NCBI GenBank assembly: GCA_963675135.1
Contig: OY776119.1
Coordinates: forward strand, 69,991,727 to 70,055,726
Reading direction: 5' to 3'
From: Galeopsis tetrahit
Lineage: Eukaryota; Streptophyta; Magnoliopsida; Lamiales; Lamiaceae
DNA length: 64,000 nucleotides
This document shows, one piece after another, positions 12,529-22,713 of the stretch. The notes below the pieces were generated by a model, which had not been told where the DNA came from, ran no database searches, and saw only the letters and a program-made list of their open reading frames with translations. A program made the translations under genes and the position numbers. Position 1 is the stretch's first letter; the number at the start of each line of letters is the position of its first letter.

Positions 12529-12960
12529 TTAATTAGAAGCCTTTAATTAGAGCTAGAGATATATTGGTTGTTTTTAAGTGTATTAATTTAGATGAGTTTT
12601 ACTAATAATTTCAACCATAATTAACTTTTTCTATTTAAATTTGATTTAATAGCGCATTCATCTCCAAGTGCAAAAGCGTCAACCAATTGCAGGAAATTAA
12701 TAGCATCTCATTTCAAGTACTTTACTATTGAATTAAAGAAAAGAAAATCAACTCATAAATGATCCAAGAAATCTAAGTTGTTAATTATATTTGTCTTTTA
12801 TCTTATTCAATTTAATTAGCTTAATTATTTGGAGGATGATCGATGGTAGTGATTACTATCTTTTAATGTCACATATTTCACTCGGAAAATCTACTTCTAG
12901 AAAACAAAATCTTAGCTTGTTTAATTGAAGTATTGTGGAGAAGTAAATTTTTATCAGAAA
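12529..12960. other. Intergenic, no feature seen
   Basis: AT-rich sequence downstream of C2 copy 2, presumably its 3' UTR and spacer. No repeat or gene was recognised. Confidence 0.5.
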
Positions 12961-13650
12961 ATGGATAAACGAGGTTTAGAGAGAAGGGAGAGCTTCTCTC
13001 TCTAGAGAGTTGCTCCTCCCTTTCTCCATCGGTCTCCGCCGTCGGCCCGTCGCAGATCCGTCGTTCATGTTGCCGTCATCGTTTTTATATCCTTTGCTGT
13101 CTTTGTTGTCTTTTCGTCCTAGATCTATTGGCTTTCCGCTTCTCTTCGAGCTCTTCTGGTATTTTAGTCTTCGCTTGATCTGATTTGTAGATCTGCAGAT
13201 TTGAGTTGTAGCTAGATCTGCAGATCTAAGTTGTATATTGCAGATTTGAGTTGTAGTTCATGGGTTTCTTTTTTGTGGTTGTGATCTCAGATCTGCAGAT
13301 TTGAGTTGTAGATCTGCAGATCTGGTGTAGTTTTTTGTGAGTCTCTTTTTTGGTTGCTGGGTTCCTTGAGATTGACTCGAGAGTCCTTGGTTCTTAGGAT
13401 CGGGTACTTGGTACTTGGTGGAACTTTGCCTATTTTTTTGTTTCCTATTCTTGATATGAAACACCTTAGTGTGGGGTTGTCTCGTTTAAAGATTGGAGAC
13501 CTGGACATCTGTTAAGGCAAAGGGAAACTCGTCTTTCCTCTTCTCACGATTGAAGTGGACGGCGATATCCGCATTGGTTTGAAGATCAAGATCTTAGTTC
13601 GTGATTTGTAATTCTGTTTGATGATCTTGTAAAAATCCATCCTAAAAAAA
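12961..13650 (+). repeat. Unclassified repeat with AGATCTGCAG iterations and terminal A-run
   Basis: A segment richer in GC than its surroundings. It opens with a GA/CT-rich hairpin-like stretch (agagcttctctctctagaga) and a CCGTCGGCCCGTCGC island. It contains at least five copies of a roughly 21-26-bp phrase with AGATCTGCAGATTTGAGTTG between 13172 and 13330, and ends in AAAAAAAA near 13650. The A-run and lack of inverted ends suggest a retroposed, possibly internally deleted LINE-like copy. No target duplication was found and no coding domain was recognised. Confidence 0.4.
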
Positions 13651-13698
13651 AGAGTTGTGTTAGTTAAAGATATTAATATATCAAATAATTAGGACCTT

Positions 13699-13832
13699 CT
13701 ACATGTAGTCAAAGTGTCGTATAACTATCGTAGTCAGTTAAATCTGAACCATTAAAAATCAAATCTACATGTAGTCAGAGTGTCGTATGACTATCGTAGT
13801 CAATTAAATCTGAACCATTAAAAATCAAATCT
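13699..13832. repeat. Two-copy tandem repeat, 67-bp unit
   Basis: Two consecutive copies (13699-13765 and 13766-13832) of a unit starting CTACATGTAGTCA, differing at about three positions. It is non-coding. Confidence 0.85.
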
Positions 13833-15505
13833 AAAGAGTTAAACCTGATAACCTACTACCTTTTCATACATTGATTTTTTATATTTAATTTAATTAATTA
13901 AAATATATAATTATAAAATTACATTTTTATCATTATACATTAAAATATTATATTATATTTATTAATATAATAAAAATATGTATTATTAAAATTACCTATT
14001 TATCCTTATATTATATTATTAATAAAATTAACAAAAAAATCAAATTAAACTAAACTAAAATAAAAATCAAAATAAACTAAAATAAAATAAAAATCAGATA
14101 AACTAAAATAAGAATTCTGCTTCTTGAGATACAACGCCTCCCGCCCCCTGTTGCTCCGCCTACGCCGCCCCGCCCTGTTGCCCCTACGCTGCCTCTCCCT
14201 CTCTCTGTCATTATTATTAATTTGTAAGTCTTGTTAAACTAATTCATGTTAATAATTCAAGAAAAATGAATGTTGTTTATGTATCTATTTCTTCCTCCAT
14301 ATTTTGTTGTGAGTAAATGAATTAACATTGTGGAATTGTTAAAATTGTGGTTGAGTTGTTGAGTAGTAATTATTTTTTAAATGGTCCCAAATCAAATAGA
14401 AACTTGACTGCCCACCAACAAGTGTTTGACAAAATGCCTCAAAGAACTAGCATGAACTTTTTACCTTATTCAATCCCTTTAAAATTACATTTTTTTTTTG
14501 TCTTTTTAAGTCACATCTTCATACGACCATAACTCTGGAAGTAATCCCATTCTAGTTATCTTTTGTGTCAATTCAAGTTTGTGATGCTACATATCTTGAT
14601 ACAGTAGAAACAATAAATTTCTTGCCTCCCATACAAATAACATTTTACAATTTCAGCATGAAGACATATGTAGAAGATATCATGAATTTATTGTGGTGTG
14701 ATTTGGTGAAAATTACTATGAAGGGTGTTTTTTGGGTCCAAGATTTGGTTGTCTAGGCTGTTTGATGTTGAATTTTCAAGGAGGAAGTGGCTATTGAACC
14801 AAAACTCAGTTTATACACTTTGGATTCAGTTCAGTGTACCATAGTTGAATGCACATTCGTAACAGTTTTCAATGTTTGAATCCTCTAGTTAGAAGGACAT
14901 AATGTAGAGTTAAATCATCACGTAGAGTTTTGATCTACTATTTTTTTTGGTCAGGCAAAGGGACATTTTATTAAATAAGATTAAACTTGTGGAATTATGT
15001 TATAGTATACAGAAATAAAGAAACATGATGTATATTTGGTATTTGCAGTAGGCCCTTTTATCCTCCCAACACTCTTCTTGTATCATTAAATTAATCCATT
15101 AGTGTGTAGTTTGATCCCACTGCACATTTCCTAAGCATCTGACTTCACAGTCTTTTTATAATTTCCTCCACATTTTTTTTTTCGTAATCTCCTCCTTTTG
15201 ATCTACTATTAATTTGCGATCCAATTGAATTTTATAATTGACGTAGTGTTTAAATTGGATTTTATGTTATAAACACATGGTATTCCTCGATTTTATGTTA
15301 GAAGTACATGCTATTAGTTACCGTAAATGACAGTAAAATAGGAGATTGAAATATAGAATATGAAGATGTTGCATAACATGAGAAGATGACAATAAAATTG
15401 GAATATGTTACATAACATGTCCTTTAATGAACGTCTCGCAATATTCCACTTGATTTTTTTTTATTTGTGTGTTTCTCGTGCAGTTTGTATTTACAACGTT
15501 CCACA
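13833..15505. other. AT-rich region with one GC-rich pocket
   Basis: Mostly A-rich, low-complexity DNA, with a GC-rich pocket at about 14124-14205 (repeated CCGCC/CTGCC phrases). It may be the degraded 5' portion or promoter of the FAR1-like pseudogene that follows; no exon could be assigned. Confidence 0.4.
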
Positions 15506-17065
15506 ATGTTCTCAGACGTTGGATATGAAGATATCAAAGTGGACGATGACTCACACGAGGAGCACAAGAGTTCAGAAGATGGGTCAGATGAGGATTTTGG
15601 GTATGCCAATTTAAAAAATGCTCCCATAGACGACAATACAATTTTAGGCATGACTTTCGCTTCGACGGAAGAAACTAATGCATTTTATAAGATACAAGCA
15701 AGACGAAAGAGATTTATAAGCCGAAAATGCCACACTGATCGGACAAATAACATTATCAAAAATATGGCGTAGGACTGTTCGCGGTCTGGATTTTCTAAAT
15801 CTCCTATAGGTGGACGGAACAATATTCGTAAGTCGAAACCTGATACCAAATGTGGATGCAAAGCTTATTTTCATATCGCTCTTCATTTCAGAATCTACAA
15901 GGTCACCAAATTTGTATCCGAACACAACCACGACCTAGAACCGGCCAACACCGCTAAAAAGGCTAGAAGGTATGTGATTTATGTTTTAGTAATTATTAAC
16001 ATATATTTATTCCGTATTTTTTAAATATATGAATTCTAAAATATGTTTCTACTTCAAGTTGTAATTTATTTCTACTTATAAGTTGTTTTCGCGTGGCAGG
16101 TACATATCTTCTGGTAATAAATCCTTGTTAAGTACATTTAGGACATGTGTTTTTTATTGTGCTCTGATCCATATAAAACACATTCAAAGTTCAATGTGAA
16201 TCAGAATTGCCGAAAATATCAGTCAAGCATGCCGCATTACGTTCATTTTTGGATCATGCGTCTGCAGTTTACACTAAAAACGTACGCAATCTGGTTCATA
16301 AGGAAATCGCTAGAGAACAAACACTTGTTCTTGCAGAACCCAGTACGTGTGAGAGTGGGATAACCAAATTCACTTTCAAAAGATACATTTCTAAGTATCT
16401 TCAACAATGGTCGGTGAAAATAGATGAAGCACGTGAGATATTTCATTGTGAATGCAAGAAGCTGGAGTCAATGGGATTTCCTTGTTGCCACTTATTTTGT
16501 GGATTCAAACGCTGGACTATAGCATGGAAAGCAACTTTCCGTCAATGTTCCAAACTTGTTTTCATCCAGCGATCCCCAACATCAGAGGTTTATGCAATTG
16601 CACAGTGAGAGTGTTGGTTTGTGTCTGAATGCTTCTCATTTTGAATCGAGCACTAAAGAATTTTTAAAGCAAACAAGAAATGCCAAAAAATCCCCAACGG
16701 ATGTGGCACAAGGTTGCTCGGATATTCCTGAAACGGATTTTACAACATTTGGTGTGCTTAATGAAATCCGAGACCCCATTAAGAAGTCCCAAAACTATGG
16801 TGTAGGTAATCCGACAAAGAGTAAGCCCCGAGGAGCACCTCGAAATAAAAAGCAAAAATGTGGATCTTGTGGGTATGTCATTTTAATTATTTTTGCATGT
16901 TTAATAATCGTTTATGAAGTTATGTTTATTTTTAACACTCACTAACTTAATAATCTTTTCTTTACTAGACATAAACTTGGGCGATGTCCAGATAAGAAGA
17001 GCAACATTGATCGAGAGAATGAGGAAGATCTCAACAAAGACGATGATTGTAAAAACGTTAATTAA
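15506..17065 (+). pseudogene. FAR1/FHY3-like (MULE transposase-derived) pseudogene, transposase core missing
   Basis: The pieces of a FAR1-family protein occur in the right order. First is an acidic N-terminus with the FAR1 DNA-binding domain opening (GMTFASTEETNAFY near 15650). An in-frame TAG at 15770-15772 interrupts it, and the frame then resumes to CGCKAYFHIAL and FVSEHNHDL, the zinc-binding C and H.H of the domain (to about 15969). A likely intron (15970-16099) follows. Then comes only the tail of the MULE region (AVYTKNVRNLVHKEIA), a SWIM zinc finger (FHCECKKLESMGFPCCHLF near 16440-16500), a frameshift near 16560-16600, and a basic C-terminus with a spliced zinc knuckle (CGSCG at 16860, then H and C after 16969; stop 17063-17065). 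The central catalytic transposase domain, normally several hundred residues, is absent. It could be a domesticated FRS gene or a MULE transposase; either way it is broken. Confidence 0.75.
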
Positions 17066-17386
17066 TGTTGGTCCTACAAAAACAATTAGTGTTAGATTTG
17101 ATTTTTTATGAATATTGATCATATGTATTTCAGGAATTTTACTGAATTGCAGTTTCTCATTTGAAAATTAATTTAATATTTCTTGTGTTGTTGAATCCAT
17201 AATTTAATATTTCTTGTGTTGTTAAAATATGAACTTTTTTGCACATTAGATTTGACAGATTAATCTTTCAAAAAAAAAAAAAAAAAGGTTACAGATGAAA
17301 AATGATTTTTATACGAATATGAGAGAGATGCTTGTACTACTCTATTTGTGGCTCGAGCAAGTGAACAAGAAAATAAGAAATTTTTA

Positions 17387-17745
17387 TTTGCACGGTTTAT
17401 TGAGTATACGCCGCGCAACTGCACGACCTTTTGTCCATGCACGAGATCACTTACAAAACCTATTTCGATTTGCACGTATTATTGAGTATAGACCGTGCAA
17501 TGGTGCACGACCTATTGTCCGTGCACGAGATCACTTACAAAGCCTATTTTAATTTACACGGATTACTGAGTATTGACCGTGCAATAGTGCACGGCCTTTG
17601 TTCCGTGCACGAGAGCAATTTTCGATTTGCACAGTTTATTGAGTATTGACCGTGCAATAATGCACGACTTTTTGTCCGTGCACGAGTGCACTTACTGAAC
17701 AAGTTTTGTTTTGCACGGTTTATTGAGTATTGACCGTGCACAATC
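17387..17745. repeat. Subterminal tandem array, about 84-bp unit
   Basis: About 4.3 copies of a unit beginning TTTGCACGGTTTATTGAGTA and containing GACCGTGCAAT.GTGCACG. GTGCAC palindromic cores recur in each unit. A diverged inverted array of the same motif lies at 24690-24925, at the far end of the long inverted repeat. Confidence 0.85.
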
Positions 17746-18135
17746 AAATTTTTGAAATTATATTTATTTAAAAAAATAATTGTAAATATAAATTATTTAT
17801 GGTAAATTATTGGTTATATTTTATTGTTAAATCATATCCTTATCAACAAAATTAAAATTTCCATATTTAAAACTTTCTCCTTAATTAATGGGATACACTA
17901 CCAAATCCTAATCAACCAAATATAAATTCTCATATCTTATAATTTTTCTTATTTAGATACAAATGTATATCATAATATATATTTTCTAGCACCATTATAA
18001 TTTTATTTTCACATTATATACCTCCTTACCCACAATCACTAAATTCATTGGAGAAAATAAAAAATCACATACATAATCCAGTTACTATTGTTTTCATTCC
18101 CTTGGTTGTGAGTTTGTATTATTAGATTATAAAAA
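17387..18135 (+). repeat. Left arm of a long inverted repeat (putative MULE TIR)
   Basis: After the 84-bp array, 17746-18135 (e.g. GGTAAATTATTGGTTATATT, CTTATCAACAAAATTAAAAT, CCTTGGTTGTGAGTTTGTAT) is found again in opposite orientation at 23717-24690. The two arms enclose about 5.6 kb. Long terminal inverted repeats with subterminal tandem repeats are typical of Mutator-like elements. The outermost ends and a 9-bp target duplication were not found. Confidence 0.7.
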
Positions 18136-18279
18136 TGTATAAGATATTATTTAATAAAAAAAAATAATTAGGATATATATATATATTGTTTGAGATTTGA
18201 TTATATGTAAATATTGGATAGTTCTCCTATGGAATTGATTTTATATATGAAATTTAGTTAACCAAATCAACAGTCAATT

Positions 18280-18820
18280 ATTCCCTGTTGACTTGGTCAA
18301 CTTTTTTTTTTTCAGTAAAAAAAAATTTTTGAATTTTTTTTTTCGGATTTTTTTTAGTGTTATACTTTTCAATTATCGTGACTTACACTTTTAAAAACAA
18401 TATTTTCAGTTATATTGACGTACACTTTTTGGTAATGTTATATTGCACCTTTTAGTTATATAGACATGCACTTTTCAGTAAAAATGTGTTGCACTTTTCA
18501 GTTATAATAACTTACACTTTTCATTAAAATATTGTGTTGCACTTTTCAAGTATATTGACATGTACTTTTTAATAATATTGTGTTGCACTCTCTAGTATTA
18601 CTAACTTGCACTTTTTAGTTATAATGACTTACACTTTTCATTAAAAGTTGTGTTGCACTTTTCAATTATAGTGACTTACACTTTTTAATAAAAAAATGTG
18701 TTACACTTTTTAGTAATATTGACTTACACTTTTCAACACACACATTTTCGAAAAAAAATTACGAATAAAAAAAAAAAAAATAAATAAATAATTAATAATA
18801 AAAAAATTAACCAAGTCAAA
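18280..18820. repeat. Tandem array of TTACACTTTT/TTGCACTTTT phrases with inverted flanks
   Basis: Between 18355 and 18745 phrases of the type GTGTTGCACTTTTCAGTTAT and GACTTACACTTTTCATTAAAA alternate about every 50-60 bp. The block begins with GTTGACTTGGTCAAC plus a T-run and ends with an A-run plus AACCAAGTC, so its ends are inverted. The same phrases appear in opposite orientation at 19835-20060. Confidence 0.7.
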
Positions 18821-18845
18821 ATTTTTATTCACAATATTCTTGAAT

Positions 18846-18970
18846 ATTTAGGGTTTAGGGTGATCAAGTCAACTCAATTTCTTATAAGGAAATGATTCTA
18901 TATAAAATTTAGGTTTAGGGTTGACCGAGTCAACTTAAATTTCTTATAAGGAATTGATTATATATAAAAT
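18846..18970. repeat. Two-copy tandem repeat, about 62-bp unit
   Basis: Copies at about 18846-18906 and 18907-18970 share ATTTAGG.TTTAGGGT and TTTCTTATAAGGAA.TGATT. The TTTAGGG words resemble plant telomere repeats but occur only twice. Confidence 0.7.
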
Positions 18971-19249
18971 AAATCCGTAAATATATACACGTGTACATAT
19001 ATGTAATGCTTACTATTATTATTATTTAATTAAAACAGATTTCCTTATATATATAAACATAAAATAATATTTAACACATAAATATTTTAGAAAATATTTT
19101 CCTTAATTTTCTCTCGGTAGTTTTATTTAATTAAGGTATTAAAATTTCAGTAATCCAAGTCAAATATGAGATATTTTAGTTCCTTGATTTTCTCAACTAA
19201 ATCTATCTTTATTTCTCCTATTTTATTTTACAGTATTTTCAGAAATTTT

Positions 19250-19404
19250 CTAGTCACATAAAATATTTTTACAATAAAATGAGTTTCCCATCAGGTAACA
19301 ATGTCTTCGGGTATGGATTTAGAAAACTAGTCACATAAAATATTTTTACAATAAATATGAGTTTCCCATGAGGTAACAATGTCTTCGGGTATGGATTTTC
19401 GAAA
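19250..19404. repeat. Two-copy tandem repeat, 77-bp unit
   Basis: Copies begin CTAGTCACATAAAATATTTT at 19250 and 19327 and end GTCTTCGGGTATGGATTT. They differ at only a few bases. The stretches on either side are AT-rich, without genes. Confidence 0.85.
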
Positions 19405-19729
19405 TGATGCATCAACTTATTTCCTTAAAACTATTTCATTAACCTAAAGGTAATACTGTTTATTATTATATGGAAGGCAAATATGGAATTCTTTGTCAAA
19501 CTTATGTTTTTATTCTTCAAATGACGTATCAAACCAAATGCCAATATATATATTTCTTTTAAAATCTTTTAAATCCAAGCCCTTATTTTAAAGGCCAAAT
19601 TCTTGTATGTTTCTGAGTACACGGTGTACTCTAGGCCCATTTGTAGCCCTACCCTACCCAATGCTTTTCCCAGGCCCAATTTTTGTGACCCGACCCGACC
19701 CGCAGCCCAGTAGACTTTGACCAGTCAAA

Positions 19730-20060
19730 TGTTGACCGTTGACCAGTCAACGGTCAAACTTTGACTTTTTTTTCAATTTTTTTTTTAATTTTTTTTTCGA
19801 TTTTTTTTTTCGATTTTTTTTTTTTTAAAAAGTGTATGTTATTATAACTAAAAAGTGTATCTTTGTTTTTTAATTAAAAGTGTATGTTACTATATTAAAA
19901 AGTGCAACATTATTTTTAATGAAAAGTGTATGTTATTATAATTGAAAAGTGTATGATATTATAACTGAAAAGTGTAAGTTATATATTAAAGAAAAGTGTA
20001 TGTTATTATAACTGAAAAGTGTATGATCTATTAATGAAAAGTGTATGATCTTTTGGTTAT
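19730..20060. repeat. T-rich tract plus AAAAGTGTATG array (inverted relative to 18355-18745)
   Basis: A GACCAGTCAACGGTCAA block is followed by long T-runs (19770-19830), then six to seven copies of AAAAGTGTATGTTATTATAA-like phrases. These are reverse complements of the phrases in the 18355-18745 array. Confidence 0.65.
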
Positions 20061-20079
20061 TAATAATTGCACTTTTATA

Positions 20080-21340
20080 ATATACATAAACTGTTACTAA
20101 TATTTTGAAAAACATTGTTATTAATTTGACACATTTTATTATTTAAACTTGCACTTTTATGACTATCAATGATACACCTTTTTGTTATTAGTCTTGCACT
20201 TTTATAATCTAGATAAACTGTTCCTAATTTTTTTTTTTTTAAATTGTTATTAATTTCACAAATTTTACTCCCTCCGTCCCGGTATAAGTTTCCCCTTTCT
20301 TTTGGTTGTTTTGATTAAGAAATATGATTAAATAATAGATGTAGTAAAAGTGATGTGATGGTGAGAGAGAAAATAATAGATGAGTGTGAGATGAAGTATA
20401 ATAAAATAATAGATAAAGTGTAAGTGATGTGATTGGGAGAGAGAAAATCATATGCCAAAAATGGAAAAATGTGAAATGGGAAACTTATTGTGGGACATCC
20501 ATAAAAGGAAAGTGGGAAACTTATAGGGGGACGGAGGGAGTATTATTTAATCTTGCATTTTTATGACTATCAAGATACACCTTTTGGTTATTAGTCTTGC
20601 ACTTTTATAATCTAGATAAACTGTTTCTATTTTTTTTTTTTAAATTGTTATTAATTTCACACATTTTATTATTTAATCTTGCACTTTTATGACTATCAAC
20701 GATACACCTTTTGGTTATTAGTCTTGCACTTTTATAAGCTAGATAAACTGTTTCTAATTTTTTTTAAAAAAATTGTTATTAATTTCACACATTTTATTAT
20801 TTAAACTTGCACTTTTATGACTATCAATGATACACCTTTTGATTATTAGCCTTGCACTTTTATAATTGGTTATTAGTCTTGCACTTTTATAAGCTAGATA
20901 AACTGTTTCTAATTTTTTTTTAAAAAATTGTTATTAATTTCACACATTTTATTATTTAAACTTGCACTTTTATGACTATCAATGATACACCTTTTGGTTA
21001 TTAGCCTTGCACTTTTATAATCTAGATAAACTGTTTCTAATTTTTTTTTAAAATTGTTATTAATTTCACACATTTTATTATTTAAACTTGCACTTTTATG
21101 ACTATCAATGATACACCATCTAGATAAACTGTTTCTAATTTTTTTTTCTAATTTTTTTTTTTAAATTGTTATTAATTTCACACATTTTATTATTTAAACT
21201 TGCACTTTTATGACTATCAATGATACACCATCTAGATAAACTGTTTCTAATTTTTTTTTAAAAAATTGTTATTAATTTCACACATTTTATTATTTAAACT
21301 TGCACTTTTATGACTATCATTATAATCTAGATAAACGAGT
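20080..21340. repeat. Tandem array of about 128-bp AT-rich units
   Basis: About eight full or partial copies of a unit running TCTAGATAAACTGTTTCTAA, a T-run, TTGTTATTAATTTCACACAT, TTTATTATTTAAACTTGCAC, TTTTATGACTATCAATGATA and CACCTTTTGGTTATTAGTCT. Some units are shortened by internal deletion (near 21110 and 21220). One unit is split by a Stowaway MITE at 20268-20540. No coding content. Confidence 0.88.
20268..20540. mobile_element. Stowaway MITE inserted in the 128-bp array
   Basis: A 273-bp element with CTCCCTCCGTCCC at the left and its inverse GGGGACGGAGGGAG at the right, flanked by TA. Neighbouring array units read ATTTTATTATTT uninterrupted, so the insertion point and TA duplication can be read directly. 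It is the same family as the element at 24221-24483 (shared AGTTTCCCCTTTCTTTTGG and internal GTGATGTGATGGTGAGAGAG). Confidence 0.95.
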
Positions 21341-21359
21341 GCTAAAATATTTATTAGGT

Positions 21360-21535
21360 GCGAAAATAAATAAAAAAGGTGTAAAAATAAAATATTTATT
21401 AGGTGCGAAAATAAATAAAAAAGGTGCGAAAATAAAATTAAATTCAAAACTTGATGTAGTTGGGACTCGAACACATGACCTAGTGGTGAAAAACGCAATG
21501 GGTGACCACTAGGCTGTAACGGCTAGTTGGTGGTA
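21360..21535 (-). mobile_element. tRNA-derived SINE-like element
   Basis: On the minus strand the stretch starts near 21535 with an A-box-like CAGCCTAGTGGTCAC and has a B-box-like GTTCGAGTCC about 35 bases later (plus-strand 21461-21472). These match RNA polymerase III internal promoter spacing. The body then runs into a duplicated AT-rich tail (two copies of TATTTATTAGGTGCGAAAAT and similar at 21347-21440). Ends and target duplications were not resolved. Confidence 0.45.
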
Positions 21536-21567
21536 TATGAGCATGCAATATGTTATTTATCCACATA

Positions 21568-21617
21568 ATTAGGGCTGCAAGTGGACTCAAGTACACCGTG
21601 TACTTGAGTACACAGCA
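21568..21617. repeat. Nested perfect hairpin
   Basis: GGGCTGC and GCAGCCC bracket an inner palindrome made of ACTCAAGTACAC, one central base, and GTGTACTTGAGT. A weaker relative (GAGTACAC, G, GTGTACTC) with GGGCTACAAATGGGC on its minus strand lies at 19617-19652 in the opposite orientation, so the two may mark the ends of one element enclosing the 128-bp array. Confidence 0.7.
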
Positions 21618-21687
21618 GCCCTACCCATTTTAAAGAAGCCCAAATCCAAGATCTAATCCAAACCTAAGCCCAACTGTTTACCGTATG

Positions 21688-21706
21688 TGTATATATATAT
21701 ATATGC
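21688..21706 (+). promoter_or_regulatory. Candidate TATA region
   Basis: GTGTATATATATATATATGC is followed by AACCCTAAAATTCTGG, which resembles plant core promoters and leaders. No downstream ORF is recognisable, but the long palindrome at 22714-23618 lies 1 kb downstream. Low confidence because AT microsatellites mimic TATA boxes. Confidence 0.25.
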
Positions 21707-22713
21707 TTTAACCCTAAAATTCTGGAGATACACATTTAAAATCTAATTGCAGCCTTCTGCGACAAGAAGTCTACGGTATTTTCTGCATATTTGTGTTACT
21801 GTTATTTTCAAACCTAACTGGTTACTTATCTAAATTTCTAAATGCAATACTGTTGTAACGATATTAATTATATATGCTTAACGTGTTATATTTGATTGAT
21901 TATTCGCGTATGTTTAGTGTAGGGAGTGCAGTGACCAACAATATTAGATTAGTTGTTTTCTTTATCAAATTTATTATTTTTGATTCAATTCATTATCAAA
22001 TTCATGTTTATTAACTAAGGCCTAATTAGGTGTATACATAGGGGTGCAGGCATTTTCGTGTATTGAGTGAACATGGGATTTATCATTTAATTAGTTTAGT
22101 AATCCTATTAGATTGATTAATTAAATTCTTGATTTACGTGAATAAATTTTGAGAGCATGTACTCGTATTGTGTAGCTTTACTACTGGATATAGTTGACTT
22201 GATATCCTAATTATGAGTAACTATGAAGTGGATTTTATTTGATATCATGATTGTAGGTTAATTAAATCTAAACTCAACTAAAAACTTATGCAGAAATATA
22301 ATGTAGTTGATGTGTATTACGTATTTTGTTGGAGGTTTGATTTTGGAATTTGATTAGTATGCAGTGCCGTGGATTTTAATGTAACGGTAATCTCAAAGAG
22401 GACTAAGCCACCATTCATTCATTAAATTTATTCACTCGGCTTTAAGGTGGGGTTTTCTAATTCATTATTTACCTCTACGGTGGTTAGTAGAGTAAGTTGT
22501 TCATTGTTAAATGTTTTACTTGATATATTGAATGTGTCTCTACGTGTTATGTTCCATGTTATCCATGTTATGAAATCAGATAGCCAGGGACTAGTTCACG
22601 AGTCCGGGACCATATAAGTTGTCCTCGAGAATCACCAAGGTCATTAAAATGGCTTTGGCAAGGCTCGCAATGCTCATGTCAGTATATCAGTTAGTTCAGA
22701 ATGTGACAATTTT

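Noticed and set aside
17295..17747. Overlapping ORFs on both strands in the 84-bp array
   Set aside because: Repeat-driven open frames without known motifs.
18846..18926. TTTAGGG words resembling telomere repeats
   Set aside because: Only isolated copies within a 62-bp two-copy repeat, not a continuous telomeric tract.
20080..21340. Regularly spaced repeats that could be mistaken for a CRISPR array
   Set aside because: Units are contiguous AT-rich tandem repeats with no unique spacers, in a plant genome.
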